In this document: piece after piece, positions 39,129 to 51,168 of the stretch | How the letters are laid out: each line of letters opens with the position of its first letter | Position numbering within the stretch: position 1 is the stretch's first letter | NCBI GenBank assembly: GCA_023897205.1 | Contig: JAHWDD010000003.1 | Location: 4,157,665 to 4,221,664, forward strand | Direction of reading: 5' to 3' | Length of the DNA stretch: 64,000 nt | Source: Exophiala sp. HKRS030 | Taxonomy: Eukaryota > Ascomycota > Eurotiomycetes > Chaetothyriales > Herpotrichiellaceae | Made by a program: the position numbers and the translations under genes | Notes under the pieces: generated by a model | Database searches by the model: none | Seen by the model: only the letters and a program-made list of their open reading frames with translations | What the model was told of the DNA's origin: nothing

Positions 39129-40948
39129 ATGAGCCTTGACCAACTCTTCCAGCACGACGAATTCCGCGACTTGGTCGCTCATCGACTCGCTGAAGCCGTG
39201 AGGATACCTACCGTTGCATACGATGGCATGGGCCACGTTGGAACAGACCCGAGGTGGGATATATTCTACGAATTTTCCACTTTCCTGCGGACAACTTTCC
39301 CTTTGACGCAAGTAAGGCCAACGCACTCAGTCTCCAAAAGATCTGACAGTTTCGCAAAGGTTTCAATCCCTTCACGTCGACATTGTCAACGAGCATGGCA
39401 TAATATTGACTTGGCACGGTTCTGATGCCACAGCCCGACCATTGCTCTTCATGGCACACTCAGATGTAAGTGCAAACTTGTAACACTGTGACGATTGTCC
39501 GACGAACCCGCCTAGGTTGTTCCTGCAGGTTCTTCGAGCTCGGCGGACTGGACATATCCGCCGTTCTCTGGCTACTACGACGGGGAATTTATCTGGGGCA
39601 GAGGCGCTGAGGATGATAAGTCCAACCTGATCGCAATGCTAAGTGCCATCGACAGCCTACTTCAGCATGACTTCGTGCCATCCAGAACCGTCATTCTCTC
39701 TATTGGTTTTGATGAAGAAGGCGGGGCGGAACGAAGTTATGGAGCGAGATGTCTTGCGCAGCTTCTGCTGGACAGATATGGCGAGAATGGCATAGAGCTG
39801 ATTGTAAGATGCTTGGAATTAGTGTCTACATCGACTTACTCAACTGTTAGTTTGATGAAGGCATTGCTGGTGTCACACAGCACTTCGGAACAGACTTTGC
39901 TTTGCCCGGAACGGCGGAAAAAGGCTACATCGATGTGACTGTCTCAGTCCGAGTTGCTGGAGGGCATTCTTCAACGCCGCCAGATCATACTGCGAGTATG
40001 TTCGATCGCCCGTGCTCCCGAAAAAAAATTCTAATTTTCAGTCGGATATCTGGCTCAGGTTATTGGCATGATCGAAGACCAGAGCTTTCAGTCACGTATC
40101 CTTCGATCGAATCCGACCCTGAGATTTCTAGAGCAAGCAGCACGCTTCTCCAGATCGATGCCTGAGGATTTGCGCAAAGCGATTCTCGATCCAGACTCAA
40201 CTGACAAGTTGCAGAAGTACATGGACTCGATCCGAGACAGAAGAGCCATGATAAGAACAACTACTGCAGTTGATATAGTCTCTGGAGGGGACAAAGGTGA
40301 GCCGAATATGCTGTCAATTTCGATTTCCAATGCACGCACCATGGTCCCCGATGGCTGACTTGGATTCAGTCAATTCACTTCCGGAAAGCGCCAGTGCTGT
40401 AATAAACCACCGAATTGCGATTCATGATTCGGTTCAGACCGTGAAAGACCACTACCTAAATTTGCTTCTGCCGTGGGCAAGCAAACACGGGTTCGACATT
40501 GACGCTTTCGGCTCCCTCACAGAGGCCCACGGCAATCTGCTTACCTCAGTTCATGAAGCCAAAGAAGGTGTTTTGGTATTGAGTGCACAATATGAGCTTG
40601 AACCCTCGCCAGTAACGGACGCAGAAGACATCCACTTCGAATGGCTCGAAAATGTGCTCCATAGCGTTTTTGGCCACGATGTGATTGTAGCTCCAGAGCT
40701 CCTCACTGGTGGGTGGTCATCGGAAGCAATATGACTATCAACTGACACTGTATTCAGGAAATACTGATACTCAGTATTACTGGAATCTTTCAACACACAT
40801 ATATCGAATGTCCCCCTGGCGGGCGAGCCATGACCCACGGGGTTCGCGAATGCACACAATTGATGAACGAATGCCAGTCAAAGGGCTTCTGGAGATGGTG
40901 AAATTCTATGACGAATTCATCCGCGTAGTGGACGAGAAGAGGGCATGA
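39129..40948 (+). CDS. M20 family metallopeptidase, carboxypeptidase S-like
   Basis: Zinc exopeptidase or deacylase of 500 residues in seven exons: 39129-39307, 39360-39465, 39516-39803, 39851-39995, 40042-40296, 40370-40708 and 40758-40948. All junctions are in phase, but only if the first intron is a GC-AG intron (donor GCAAGT at 39308, acceptor at 39359), which yields FPLTFQSLHVDIVNEHG. The metal-site motifs are LLFMAHSDVVPAG, WGRGAEDDKSN, GFDEEGGAE and VAGGHSSTPPDH, in family order. There is no signal peptide or membrane anchor at the chosen start; an in-frame ATG lies 69 bp upstream (39060). Family relatives include vacuolar carboxypeptidase S and N-acyl amino acid hydrolases, so it may release amino acids that the nearby permease imports. 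Confidence 0.9.
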
Positions 40949-41861
40949 CTGCAGTCCATGTCTGAACTCTGTGACGCATTGATTGTACAATACTGTGCAA
41001 TACTTTCTCAGAGCTCGCAGATCATCATCAGCAGCGCTTGGCCTGGGAATTGCGTGGATACTCGGTAGATATCTGTGCGCACACTATAGAGTACATAGGT
41101 ACCTAACTTGCGGAGCGTGTCGGACACGGAATACGCAGGAGGATGGCATTGGAGAGGCATTCGCTGCAAGGGAAATACGTGGACCACAACCTAGACGATG
41201 GGACTGTGGACGTTGCGTATCTAAAATCCGCGGAAAATGGATCTCCACCATCTGATGCCGCCAGTTCGGGAGATACTTTGTCCAGCAGCGAACAGTCGAA
41301 TCTTGTAGTGGACTTCGTACAGGAGTTGGCACAGCGTACAGCTTGGTTTTTGGTTTCGTTCTTCTCATCTATTGCGCATTTGGATTATCACATTTCGTCC
41401 ATTCCAATTTCAACGAGGTTCTTCGGTTGACAAGCTCCTAAGAGTATGAGACGTTGGACATAGCCTGAGAAAGGACTGTAGTGAAGAGGTGCCTGTTTTC
41501 CAGATTATGCAATAGATGATTACCTTAGGAAGAATGTAGCAGATGCGATACGTATGAAGTCTGGACCCTCCTCAGAGAGCGGAGGAATTTGTTCGCCGTA
41601 CTCGCCGTACTATTGAAGCTGGAGTCGTGCCAAGCCTTTGGTAGAGCAAAGCGTGCCAATTACGCTTTTCAGGTTTGGAGCCGCAGTCTCGATTCTCGCA
41701 TGCCCCGAATTACACAACTCTAACCAGCCATACTTGTGTTTCCCACGTCCCACTCCTTGATTGACCTGAGCACCTCTTCTCATTAAGTCAAGTGATCCGC
41801 GGACCCTCTGCCGCTTTCACATAATCTTATAACCATCCCGAGGAGAGGCTGAGAAGGTGCA
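40949..41861. other. Intergenic, M20 peptidase to U2AF
   Basis: About 910 bp. A 95-codon frame at 41143-41430 exists, but the opposite strand is nearly as open and no motif supports it. Confidence 0.5.
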
Positions 41862-43855
41862 ATGAACGGCGACAATTATTCGTCCAGAGGTAACTTTCGA
41901 CTCGCTTTCTCCTTCTGCGTCTAAGCTGACCTTGTTTACAGATTCTGGTCATTCTCGACGCCACGAGGTACGCGAATCGCGAATCAATGGCAGTCCATCA
42001 TGGTTGTTGCATAAACTGACCCGTGAGTCCAGAAATACGATCGAGACGACCGACGAGACCGAGATCGAAACCAAGATCGAGAACGTGACAGGAACCGCGA
42101 CCGAGGCGACCGGGGTGACCGCAGACGATCAAGATCTCCTCACCACAGGTCATCCCGACGCGATTATGAGCAAGATTCCTATTCTTCCAGCAGAGATTAC
42201 CGAGCTAGAGAACGCGAAGACAGATATACTTCGAGACGAGATGACCGCGAGTGGGACAGAGGTGACAGAAATCCCAGGCGTCGCGACGATGACCGACCGC
42301 CTCGGCGTGATCGTGATCTCTTTGATGATAGAAGAGGTGGAGGTGGAGGAGGCGGCGGTGGTCGAGACCGCGATCGAGGAGGCCGAGAGGATCGCGACGA
42401 ATTCGCCGCTCAAGCTCGAGCTGGCGGCGGTCGCAAGGCCAGCCCGCCTCCAAAGAAAAGAGAGCCTACTCCAGATCTCACCGATACCGTTTCTGTACTC
42501 GATCGCAAGCGCAGGTTGACGCAATGGGACATCAAACCACCTGGATACGAAAATGTCACAGCCGAGCAAGCAAAAATGTCTGGGATGTTCCCTCTCCCAG
42601 GTGCACCACGCCAACAACAAATGGACCCCAGTCGCTTACAAGCGTTTATGAATCAACCCGCGAGTGCAGCTGCGACGACCGCTCTCAAGACCTCCAATTC
42701 TCGACAGGCGAGACGGCTGTTTGTGTATAACATTCCTGCCTCTGTGACAGAGGACAGCCTGCAACAATTCTTCAATCTTCAATTGAATGGTCTGAACATC
42801 ATCAAGGGCAGTGATCCATGTGTGCAAGCAAATATTGCCGAAGATCGTACCTTTGCACTCATTGAGTTCAAGCAACCCTCCGATGCGACGGTGGCCTTGG
42901 CCTTGGACGGGATTACCATGGGCGAACATCATAGCGAACTGAATGGTAATGGCAATGCTGAAGTCAAAGGACTGGAAATTCGCCGGCCCAAGGACTACAT
43001 CGTGCCATCTGCAGATGAGGATGCCTACACTCCGGGCGAAGTGTCGACAGTGGTTCCAGATACTGCCAACAAAATATCTATCACCAATCTCCCTACGTAT
43101 TTGACAGATGAGCAAGTGATTGAGTTGCTGAAATCGTTCGGAGATCTGAAAGCATTTGTACTGGTAAAAGAGCCAGATTCACCAGAGTCAAGAGTAAGAC
43201 CAGTTTTTCTAAGATGCGAAACCGCAAAGACTGACTCTCTATCTAGGGTATCGCCTTTTGCGAGTATGCGGAGGCCTCTACCACAGATATTGCCGTCGAA
43301 GGCCTCAATGGCATGGATTTGGCTGAAAACAAGATCAAGGTTACAAGGGCAAGTATTGGTGCTACCCAAGTCTCGGGTCTAGAGATGGGCGTCAATGCCA
43401 TGTCCATGTTCGCCGGCACTACCTCCGAAGGCTTTGAAGAAGGTCGTGTTCTTCAACTGCTCAACATGGTCACCGCGGAGGAGCTCGTGGATAATGAGGA
43501 CTATGAAGGTCAGTACTATTCTGCTTGCTATTCCCCCTCAAACTGACGCAGCCTGTAGAAATCGTGGAAGACGTGATGGAGGAGTGCTCCAAATATGGCA
43601 AGATTATTGCATTGAAGATTCCACGGCCATCAGGCGGGAGCAGACAGTCAGCTGGTGTGGGCAAAATCTATCTAAAGTACGAAGATGCTGCTTCAGCCAA
43701 AAAGGCTCTCCAAGCCCTGGCTGGCAGAAAGTTTGCGGATCGGACTGTGGTAACTACTTATTTCGATGAGGTATGTAACGTGATGCGTAACGATTGGCAA
43801 GCTCTCAAAACTAACTCGGGCTCTTCAGGCAAGTTTCGATGTCAGCGCTTGGTGA
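41862..43855 (+). CDS. Splicing factor U2AF large subunit
   Basis: Homologue of U2AF65 (S. pombe Prp2), 571 residues, which binds the polypyrimidine tract and branch-site factors during early spliceosome assembly. Six exons: 41862-41889, 41942-41967, 42033-43193, 43247-43508, 43559-43770 and 43829-43855. All introns (49-65 bp) splice in phase. The order is an N-terminal RS-type region rich in RD/RDR repeats with a Gly run; the U2AF35-binding segment around LTQWDIKPPGYE; RRM1 (from RRLFVYNIPASVTE); RRM2 (from NKISITNLPTYLTDEQV); and a C-terminal UHM-type RRM ending in TYFDEASFDVSAW. The last exon codes only eight residues. The frame is intact throughout. Confidence 0.93.
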
Positions 43856-45394
43856 GACGCCGATGATGTGCGGGGATTGATGGGATTTCTACGCTTTCTG
43901 AAAGAGAAGGCTAGATTCGAGTTTGCACGTTTCGACGACACTAAAAGGCGGCGAGGCACACATGGTAACGCCCTCCTCCCAATCTTGATACCTATCTCAA
44001 TACTTTACGAACTGGGAGAAGTATCAGCAAAGTCCTACAGGTCAAGCACCCCCAAATGAAGTATGGCTTGTACAGAAATCAGCAGAGAAGAGCAAGAATG
44101 ATGTTGTTCTGCAGCTGGAAACACAATTTCCAAACGCTTCAAGCACAACACGTCATTGAACGACAACATGTGAGAGACACGTTGGTTCAACTCACGAGCT
44201 GTAACTATACTTTCCCGGCGTGCTCCCAGGTTTTCGAGGGAATGCCGGCGTTGTCTGAATCGACTGGAGAATCTTTGACTTCAGTTTCCACTTGGTTATG
44301 GTCATCATTCTTGTGGTAATCACGGCGACCGGATGAGCATGAATACATGCTTCATCCGTGGATTATTGGCTTTTCGCCTCAGTGGACGGATCTAGGGATG
44401 AAAGCCACCACCGTCGTTTCTCGCCACTTTACCCATATCCGACCATGGGAGACGAGTTCTTCGGCATCGATGATCGTCAATAAAGAAACGAGCACAAACG
44501 TCACCAATAAAGTCTTGTATATGTACCTCTCTAAGCAGCTGTGCTGGAGCTGCAGACCCGTCGGACCCCTAGTACCCTCCCAAAGGCGGCAGAATATCAA
44601 TCACTAGCAACAGCAGCACTACTTGTAAAACGCATCTTTTGACGACAATCAATGGCACAGGCAAACAAATCTAAAACAACGGTCCACGAAAAGCAGAAAA
44701 TTCTTCACACACCCCTGTTATTATTAGTACGATGTCGATGTATAATCCGAGGCCTATCTTGCGGCGTACACTGTTGCGAACTATTTATTCCAAGTCAGAC
44801 CGTGCGTGTGAGTTTGGTCTCGTCAAGCTTCTTAAACATAGTGTCTCTGTTTCGCGACTTTCTCGGTCCTCGGTACTGTTCGCCCTCCCTATTCTATCCG
44901 GTGGTCCTTGAGTCCTTGACGGGCTAGAGATAAGCCTGTAGAACTACGTGGGATAGATGTATAGCTACATAATAGGGGACATTTGTTCCTGGAAGACATG
45001 TTAGAGAGGGGAACCTTAGGAGGAAAATGAACAATTGTGGCCTTGATAGATCATGCATGTTTCGTTTATTTCGGTTCACTTTGATGGTTTCGTGCTAATC
45101 TTAAACCCGTATCAGGCTAGGGTCAGCCATGCTCTTGATATTCGTGTCTATAAATCGAAGGCTAAGGTCAAGTTGTTGACACAATGCATGAAGATGATCG
45201 CACTACAAGAGTACGAGTACCCAGGATGATGCCAACCCGTGGCTTTTCAAAGCCGTTCCACGCGTTTAACAAATCCTGGAGTCGGTTCGTATTGTGCCAG
45301 GTCAGAGGGAAAGAACCAGAACGATGAGTTCCAAGTGGCTGTCCCAAGAACTCTTCCATTGCCAAGACTAACCGTTGGCTGACATGAGGTCTAT
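43856..45394. other. Convergent intergenic, U2AF / eRF3
   Basis: About 1.5 kb between two converging 3' ends. Small open frames have no motifs or splice structure, so no gene is called. Confidence 0.55.
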
Positions 45395-47523
45395 TTATTC
45401 CTCGTCCAAAATCAGCTTGGTGATTTTTCCGACAGCGATTGTTTGTCCTTGGTCTCTCAATGTAAATCGACCCAATTGCGGGTAGTCCTCGAATCTTTCG
45501 ACACAGACCTTGCCGGCGCTGCTAGTCACCTGCAATCTCGCGATGATGTTTTGGCCCTTTGCTGCAAAAGCCGGGGCTTTTTACTCTTCCGACCCGTCCG
45601 TGGCTCCAGTTTGTGCAGCAGACTGGCGAACGTGACTTCTTCTGTTGCGGCGTGTACGTGAATAACACAATTGAATCCTGCTGAGAGGATGGATTTGAGT
45701 TCGACAATATTGATTTGTGCCTCAAACTCACGTACGCAGTGCACCAGACGTTTCGGAGAACAAAGCACGAAACCTGGAAGGATGTCTTCTTCTTCGATAC
45801 CTCGTAGGCGCATTCGAACCTGATCACCGACCATGGCGTGAGGAATTTCGTCTTCTGTCTCCCCATAAAGGGCTGAAATACCTACTTCCTCTCTATTGGG
45901 CATCATGACATAGTTGGATGACTTTTGTACCACGCCAGCTTCGATTCTGCCCTCGATCATGGTACCCATGTCACGATACTTGGCGCCAATTGGCATCATA
46001 AATGGAGCATTGACGTTCCGTTGAATTTTGGCCATATTATCGAGGAATTCAAGTAAAGAAGGCCCTTTGTACCAGTTGGCAACTGAAGGAGGAATCCGGT
46101 CTTTGACGCCCAAACCTGTTTGCGCAGATATGGGAAGGAATGTTGAATCAAGACCAATACGTTTCTTCAGATAGGGCTTAAGTTTGCCAACAATCTCGTC
46201 ATACCGCTCTTTCGCCCACTCCACGGTGATATCGTCCATCTTGTTGACAGCTACCACCAATTCCTTCGCTCCGGTGGTCTTGATCAACATTGCATGTTCC
46301 TGTGTCTGGCCTCCCTTTTCGAACCCAGTTTCGAACTCTCCTTTCCGGGCGGAAATGACAAGAATGGCAACGTCAGCCTGAGCGGCGCCACTGAGCATGT
46401 TGGGAACATAGGTTTTGTGACCAGGTGCATCTAGAATAGTATAGCGACGTTTTTCAGTTTCGAAAAAGCCTCGACCCACTTCGACAGTCTTGCCCTTAGC
46501 TCGCTCTTCTTTGTTTAGGTCAAGGACCCAGGATATGTACCAGGTTTCGCGACCGGCATCTTTGGCATCCCGCTTGTATTTATCAAGTGTTCGGTCGTCA
46601 ACCATGCCCGTCTGAATAAGCACTTGTCCACCAAGAGTTGATTTTCCAGCATCGACATGACCGATGAAGATAATGTTGACATGCTCCTTGCCGTACATTT
46701 CCTCGAGAACTTCGGCATCAACATCGGCAGTTTGTGACGCAGCAACTTCATCTGCGGTCTGGCCCTTTTTTGCTTCACCGGGAGTTGGGGACGATTTCCC
46801 GGATGAAGGTGCTGGAGAACTTTTCCCAGTCACCTTCTCGCCTGACTTTTCTACTGCTTTTGTGGCCGTGACTTTGGCACCGGCCTCTTGCTTCGGTGCC
46901 TCCTTTGTGGTAGGAGATGCAGGTTTCTTCGGAGTGGTGGAAGTTGATGTGGGAACTCCAATGGAAAGAACTTTTGCTTTAGGGGGAGCAGCAGCTGCTG
47001 GTTGGGGTTTGCTGGCAGGGACAGGGACGGATGAAGGAGTGGTAGGAGTAGCGGGAGCAGCAGCTGGAGCAGGCTTAGCCGACGGCTGTTGTGCTGATGA
47101 TGTTTGAGTATCTTGTCGTCTTGCAATGCTGACAGGAGCGCCTTGTCGAGGTTGAAACCCTCCTGGTGTCTGGTTGTAGGCAGCGAACTGAGCACTGTTT
47201 TGGCCAGGGTTGTAGGCTTGCTGCTGTCCATACTGAGGATACTGTTGACTGTATCCTTGCTGTTGGTATTGGTTGTACTGATTGAACCCTTGTTGTTGGC
47301 CATAACCACCTACTCCACCGTACTGTTGGCCTGCTGCACCATACTGTTGGAAGTTATTCTGTGAGTATGGTTGCCCAGGTTGAAAGGAAGAAGCACCGGG
47401 CTGGAAAGAGGATGCGCCGGGCCTGAAGGAGTTTGCGTTTATATTGAGATTTTGTTGAGTCTGTCTGGACAGATCCTCATCCTGGGCGGCTGCATCTTCC
47501 CACGACTCGTAATTTCCAGCCAT
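45395..47523 (-). CDS. sup35: Translation release factor eRF3 (Sup35), frameshifted near C-terminus
   Basis: GTPase that works with eRF1 in translation termination; about 709 residues. The N-terminus (about 22-118) is Q/N/G/Y-rich with YQQQGYSQQYPQYGQQQ-like repeats, as in the Sup35 prion domain. It is followed by a charged Lys/Pro/Ser middle region and the EF1A-like GTPase: HVNIIFIGHVDAGKSTLGG (G1, about 288-296), DAPGHKTYVPNM (G3) and VNKMD (G4). The literal frame ends at 45526 after GRKSKKP. The next frame gives PAFAAKGQNIIARLQV and runs through GRFTLRDQGQTIAVG to the stop at 45395-45397. One missing base in the run at plus 45573-45576 accounts for it. As eRF3 is essential, a real null is implausible. 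Confidence 0.93.
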
Positions 47524-48259
47524 GATCCAACAAGATTTTCAGAAGAAGAGAAATGTCCGAGGCTGGTTCTGCGGTGGCAAAGTGTCCTGCACACGAGTGT
47601 TGGTGAAGGCAGAGGGGTTTACAGTGAGCCTGAGCAGGATTGAGAGTGATGTTGGAATCGGGATGAGGATGAGACCAGGACATGAGGGTGGAGGGGCAGG
47701 CGACTTTGAATCTTTTGGTCAGGTCGTGGTCGGGTATCGATGAAATTTGGAGGCTACCCAAAACAGGTTTAGTGGTCTTGGCAAGGCTGTCCTTTATGAA
47801 ATGACGTCGAAGGGCCAGGCACAAAGGCACGAAGACACGCAGAGCGCCCACGAGCGCCCCAGGTACTTCTCATGCCATGTTTGATGCATCCATGAGTAAA
47901 CACCACGGATAAGTTGACAAGAGTTCTTCACATGGAATTGAAGCTTAGCAATTTCTTCCCATACCTCCTATGTCATTTGAATCTGCCGTTAACCTGCAAA
48001 AAGAACGCGTGGCAGAATGACCCGGTTGAATAGTCAACCTGACGCGTGGTGACTCACTCTGAGTGGCCCTGACCCGTCGCCAGGTCCTGCTCCCTTCGCT
48101 ACGCGGACAGGGCTATTGGTGAAGGCAAGGCTCTGCGAATTAACTGAAGCCCAAACACTCTGATTGAGCGTCGCTGTCTTCCACCTGCGCCAGTTCTAGT
48201 GGAATCCAGGAGCAGAGCAGGCAAGGTTTGTGACCTCTTTGATCGCTGTCTTGCCCATC
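47524..48259. promoter_or_regulatory. Divergent promoter region, eRF3 / Ran-binding protein
   Basis: 736 bp between two head-to-head start codons, presumably a shared bidirectional promoter. No gene seen. Confidence 0.6.
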
Positions 48260-50432
48260 ATGGATGCATTCCTGGGAAAGGTCACCCAACATGCGATGAA
48301 TTATGCTATTCGCTCCGGGGTGGGCCTGACTGCTTCCTTTGCGATTCGACAATCTGCAAAGCTGCTTAGCACGGCACCCAAAAGCACTGTGAGAGACGAG
48401 CTGTATCAACTTCAGAAACGTCTGCAACATAAGATTCATATCGTGTCTCCCGCAATCGATATGATCGAGCTCATTGCGGCTCGTGGTCATACTTCACTTG
48501 AATCGGCTGTCTCACTGACTAAGGAATTGCGTCTCGACATCCAGTCTCTTGGACAGCGGCTGGCCGCTGCAGCCACCGCGGCTGAGGAAATCTACAAAAG
48601 GGGCGCCACCAACTCCCATGCCAGAGCTCAAAATGAGATTGAACTTAAACTCATAGTGTCCGATATCAAGAGGCTCATTGAGCGGATCGAGGATGCGGTT
48701 CCTTTGATCAATCTAGCAATCACAACTTCCGGGCTAGCCTATCGACATCATTACCACATACAGTATCCCCTTCTCGACTCCTACAAGCCAGCACTTTCCT
48801 CACAGCAGGAGACACTCAATATACTAGATCTCCACAGCATGCTTTCCAAATTGGACCCACCTTCACCATTACAGTCTACATGCTGTTCGCTGGGCACGAT
48901 CGTCCACAAAATGAAGAAGAAATCCGAGAAACAACTTGGAAGGAAGTTATGCACAAAGCAAAAGTCAAAATTAGACGGGTGCCTCTTGACTTGTTGCAGA
49001 AGACCGGTTCGGGTTCCGACGCGATCCCGACGGCGCAGATTTTGTCTTCAAGCATTAGACCAAGCGCAGACACATCTTCCACTGTACCTGCAGAGGCACG
49101 TGCAGATGAATATGCGTATCAATTACTGATTATCGAGGACTTTGAAGATGATCGGTATCACGATTTTGAGGATAATGATGCCCAGCCTCAAGCCTTTGAT
49201 GATGTCAAGCTTGCAGGAATTCGAGAAATTTTACCTATCCATGAGATTTCCAAGATTTTCTACGCAGACACCAGCAAGGTACTGAATATTGGCTCGGATG
49301 CCGAAAGCAATCATCCAGTTCTTCTTCTTAAACGTGACATTAACGCTGTCCCACCAAGGAGAATGCTGAAAGAAGAAGTCTTTCTCGAGAACGACGAAGA
49401 CGACCGGGACCTGCAAAATTCAGAGGCAGCGCCGATTGTTGCATCAACCCAAATCCCTGCGGACCATGTCAACAGCAAGATCGACCCATGGTGTTTACCG
49501 CCATCATTGGATCCAGAATGGATAGCGTTTGAAGTTTATGCCGAATCCGAAGGCAGCGACTCCGAATCCGAGAATAACGATGAACCCAGTTTATCCACAT
49601 CCCCGTCAAACAACACATCAAATAATCAGAACCCCGCCAACCTTACCGCCTCCCTATCAAACCTGCACCTAACTACTCCTTCCTCGACCCCACTCATTTC
49701 TTCTCAAAGCGATCCATTCAGCAAGATCAAGACATCATTGTCCTTGCTCGAACTCCTCCTCCGTCTAACTTCGCTCCAGCAGTTCCAGCAGCAATCTCAT
49801 CTCTCTATCAATGACGAATTGCTCAACTTCTTTCTTGAAGAGAGCGCCAGCACCGGCGCTGGTGGCAATGAGGCATACAGACAACATATCCGGGCCGACG
49901 CGAGGCGACGAGTCGGATGGGATCCATACGACGAGAGTCCCGTCAAACGACGGGGGAAGATTATCAGTATCAGGATCAAACTCTGTATGATGAAAACGAC
50001 ATCAGGATTCCTAGAGGCTACTCGCCGAGCCGAAGTCTCGCAAGTTCACGGGGAGGCACACCATCGTATGCAGCGGACCGCAGAGTATCGCGGACTGGGG
50101 GTGATTCTTTACCCTGGAGTCCTCGCGACATCATCGCTCAGACGCAATTGACGACACGCAATCCGGATCCTCGGTCTTCGCCCTCACCCTCACCCTCGCC
50201 ACTACCAATACACGGCCAGAGTCGAAAGTCTAGCCCTACGCCTCATTCAAATGATGTGCGGCCATCTGGAGCAAGGACCAGGTCGTGGTTGAAGCGTGAA
50301 AAGGAAGATCTCAGGAGAGGCAGCCCCTTGAGGCCGAGTACGGCGATTACAGATGAGGGTATTGGCACTAGTCCAGCAAGTGGTAGTGGAGATCACAGTA
50401 AGAATGGCGTAGGGATTGATACCGCAGATTAA
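48260..50432 (+). CDS. RanGTP-binding protein (Yrb30 type), two frameshifts
   Basis: Fungal Ran-GTP-binding family protein, about 724 residues after allowing for two breaks. The start MDAFLGKVTQHAMNYAIRSG and the block ISPAIDMIELIAARG are typical. The literal frame fails near 48853-48858: the family sequence TFTITVYMLFAGH continues in the next frame, followed by EEEIRETTWKEVMHKAKVK. A second break lies in the G run 49952-49956, between DESPVKRRG and EDYQYQDQTLYDEND. Each needs one extra G or C. The middle is acidic and low-complexity, and the C-terminus is Ser/Pro/Arg-rich. Family knowledge: Yrb30 binds Ran-GTP and affects its hydrolysis in nuclear transport. The gene is head to head with eRF3. 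Confidence 0.82.
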
Positions 50433-51168
50433 CGCAGCGATACCCTACTAGTGAAGCGTCAAAGACTGCAGCAAAATGAGCTAGCTACACAGGCGAGCAG
50501 ACCTGATGCACTAGAGAATCTTTAATTAGAGACGAGACGAAATTATGGTGATGGCAGGCAAGATTACTGCGCACGGTAATACATTGATACCCCTCTATTG
50601 CTATTTATCCTACAATGAGTAATGATCTCAGAATGATGATTTGGCGCTATTAGAGCCTATTTGTATCGCTACTTAATGGATCCTGAAATTCAGAGCTCGA
50701 GAATTCAAGACGAACCACTCAATCATCATCCAGCTCGATACTGCAGCAGTGGACAGTGCACTTTCGGGGCCCGCAGATCCTGCAATTCTGCACGCATGTC
50801 GCCAGCTCACAACGGCCGACGGCGGATGTAGTAGATAGTGGCAATGACGAAATCAGTCATCCATGTGCTCTAGGAAGCCTTTTTCGGCCCGCTGAAAGCG
50901 CTTGCAGAAGCATGGATCATGCCGCGAAACGCCATCCGCATATCACTGGATGGGTGTAGAGTCTTCTCTGACTCTGAGCGGGAATTTAGGGTGTTTATTC
51001 CATTCGTGCCAATCTCATAAAGTTCAACTGCCTCCCTTCGAAGGGCTGGAATGGCGTGGGGTGCGAAGAGACTTATACACGGGCACAACGTGGCTATCGC
51101 AACACTTGTCTATTGATAGTGATGACTTTAGATGGGATCTCTTGTGAATTGAGACAGTGTAGTGGCGC
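50433..51168. other. Convergent intergenic, Ran-binding / CstF-64
   Basis: About 740 bp between convergent genes; no gene seen. Confidence 0.55.

Noticed and set aside
39312..39330. A 19 bp GT-AG intron in the M20 peptidase
   Set aside because: Far below the minimal length for spliceosomal introns; the GC-AG intron 39308-39359 fits phase and homology.
41143..41430. 95-codon + strand frame between the M20 peptidase and U2AF
   Set aside because: The opposite strand is open over nearly the same span, and no family motif or conserved ending is seen. It might be real but is unsupported.
45573..45576. Programmed ribosomal frameshifting in eRF3
   Set aside because: No slippery heptamer or stimulatory structure is evident, and the same defect occurs in seven other unrelated genes, so a common technical cause is simpler.
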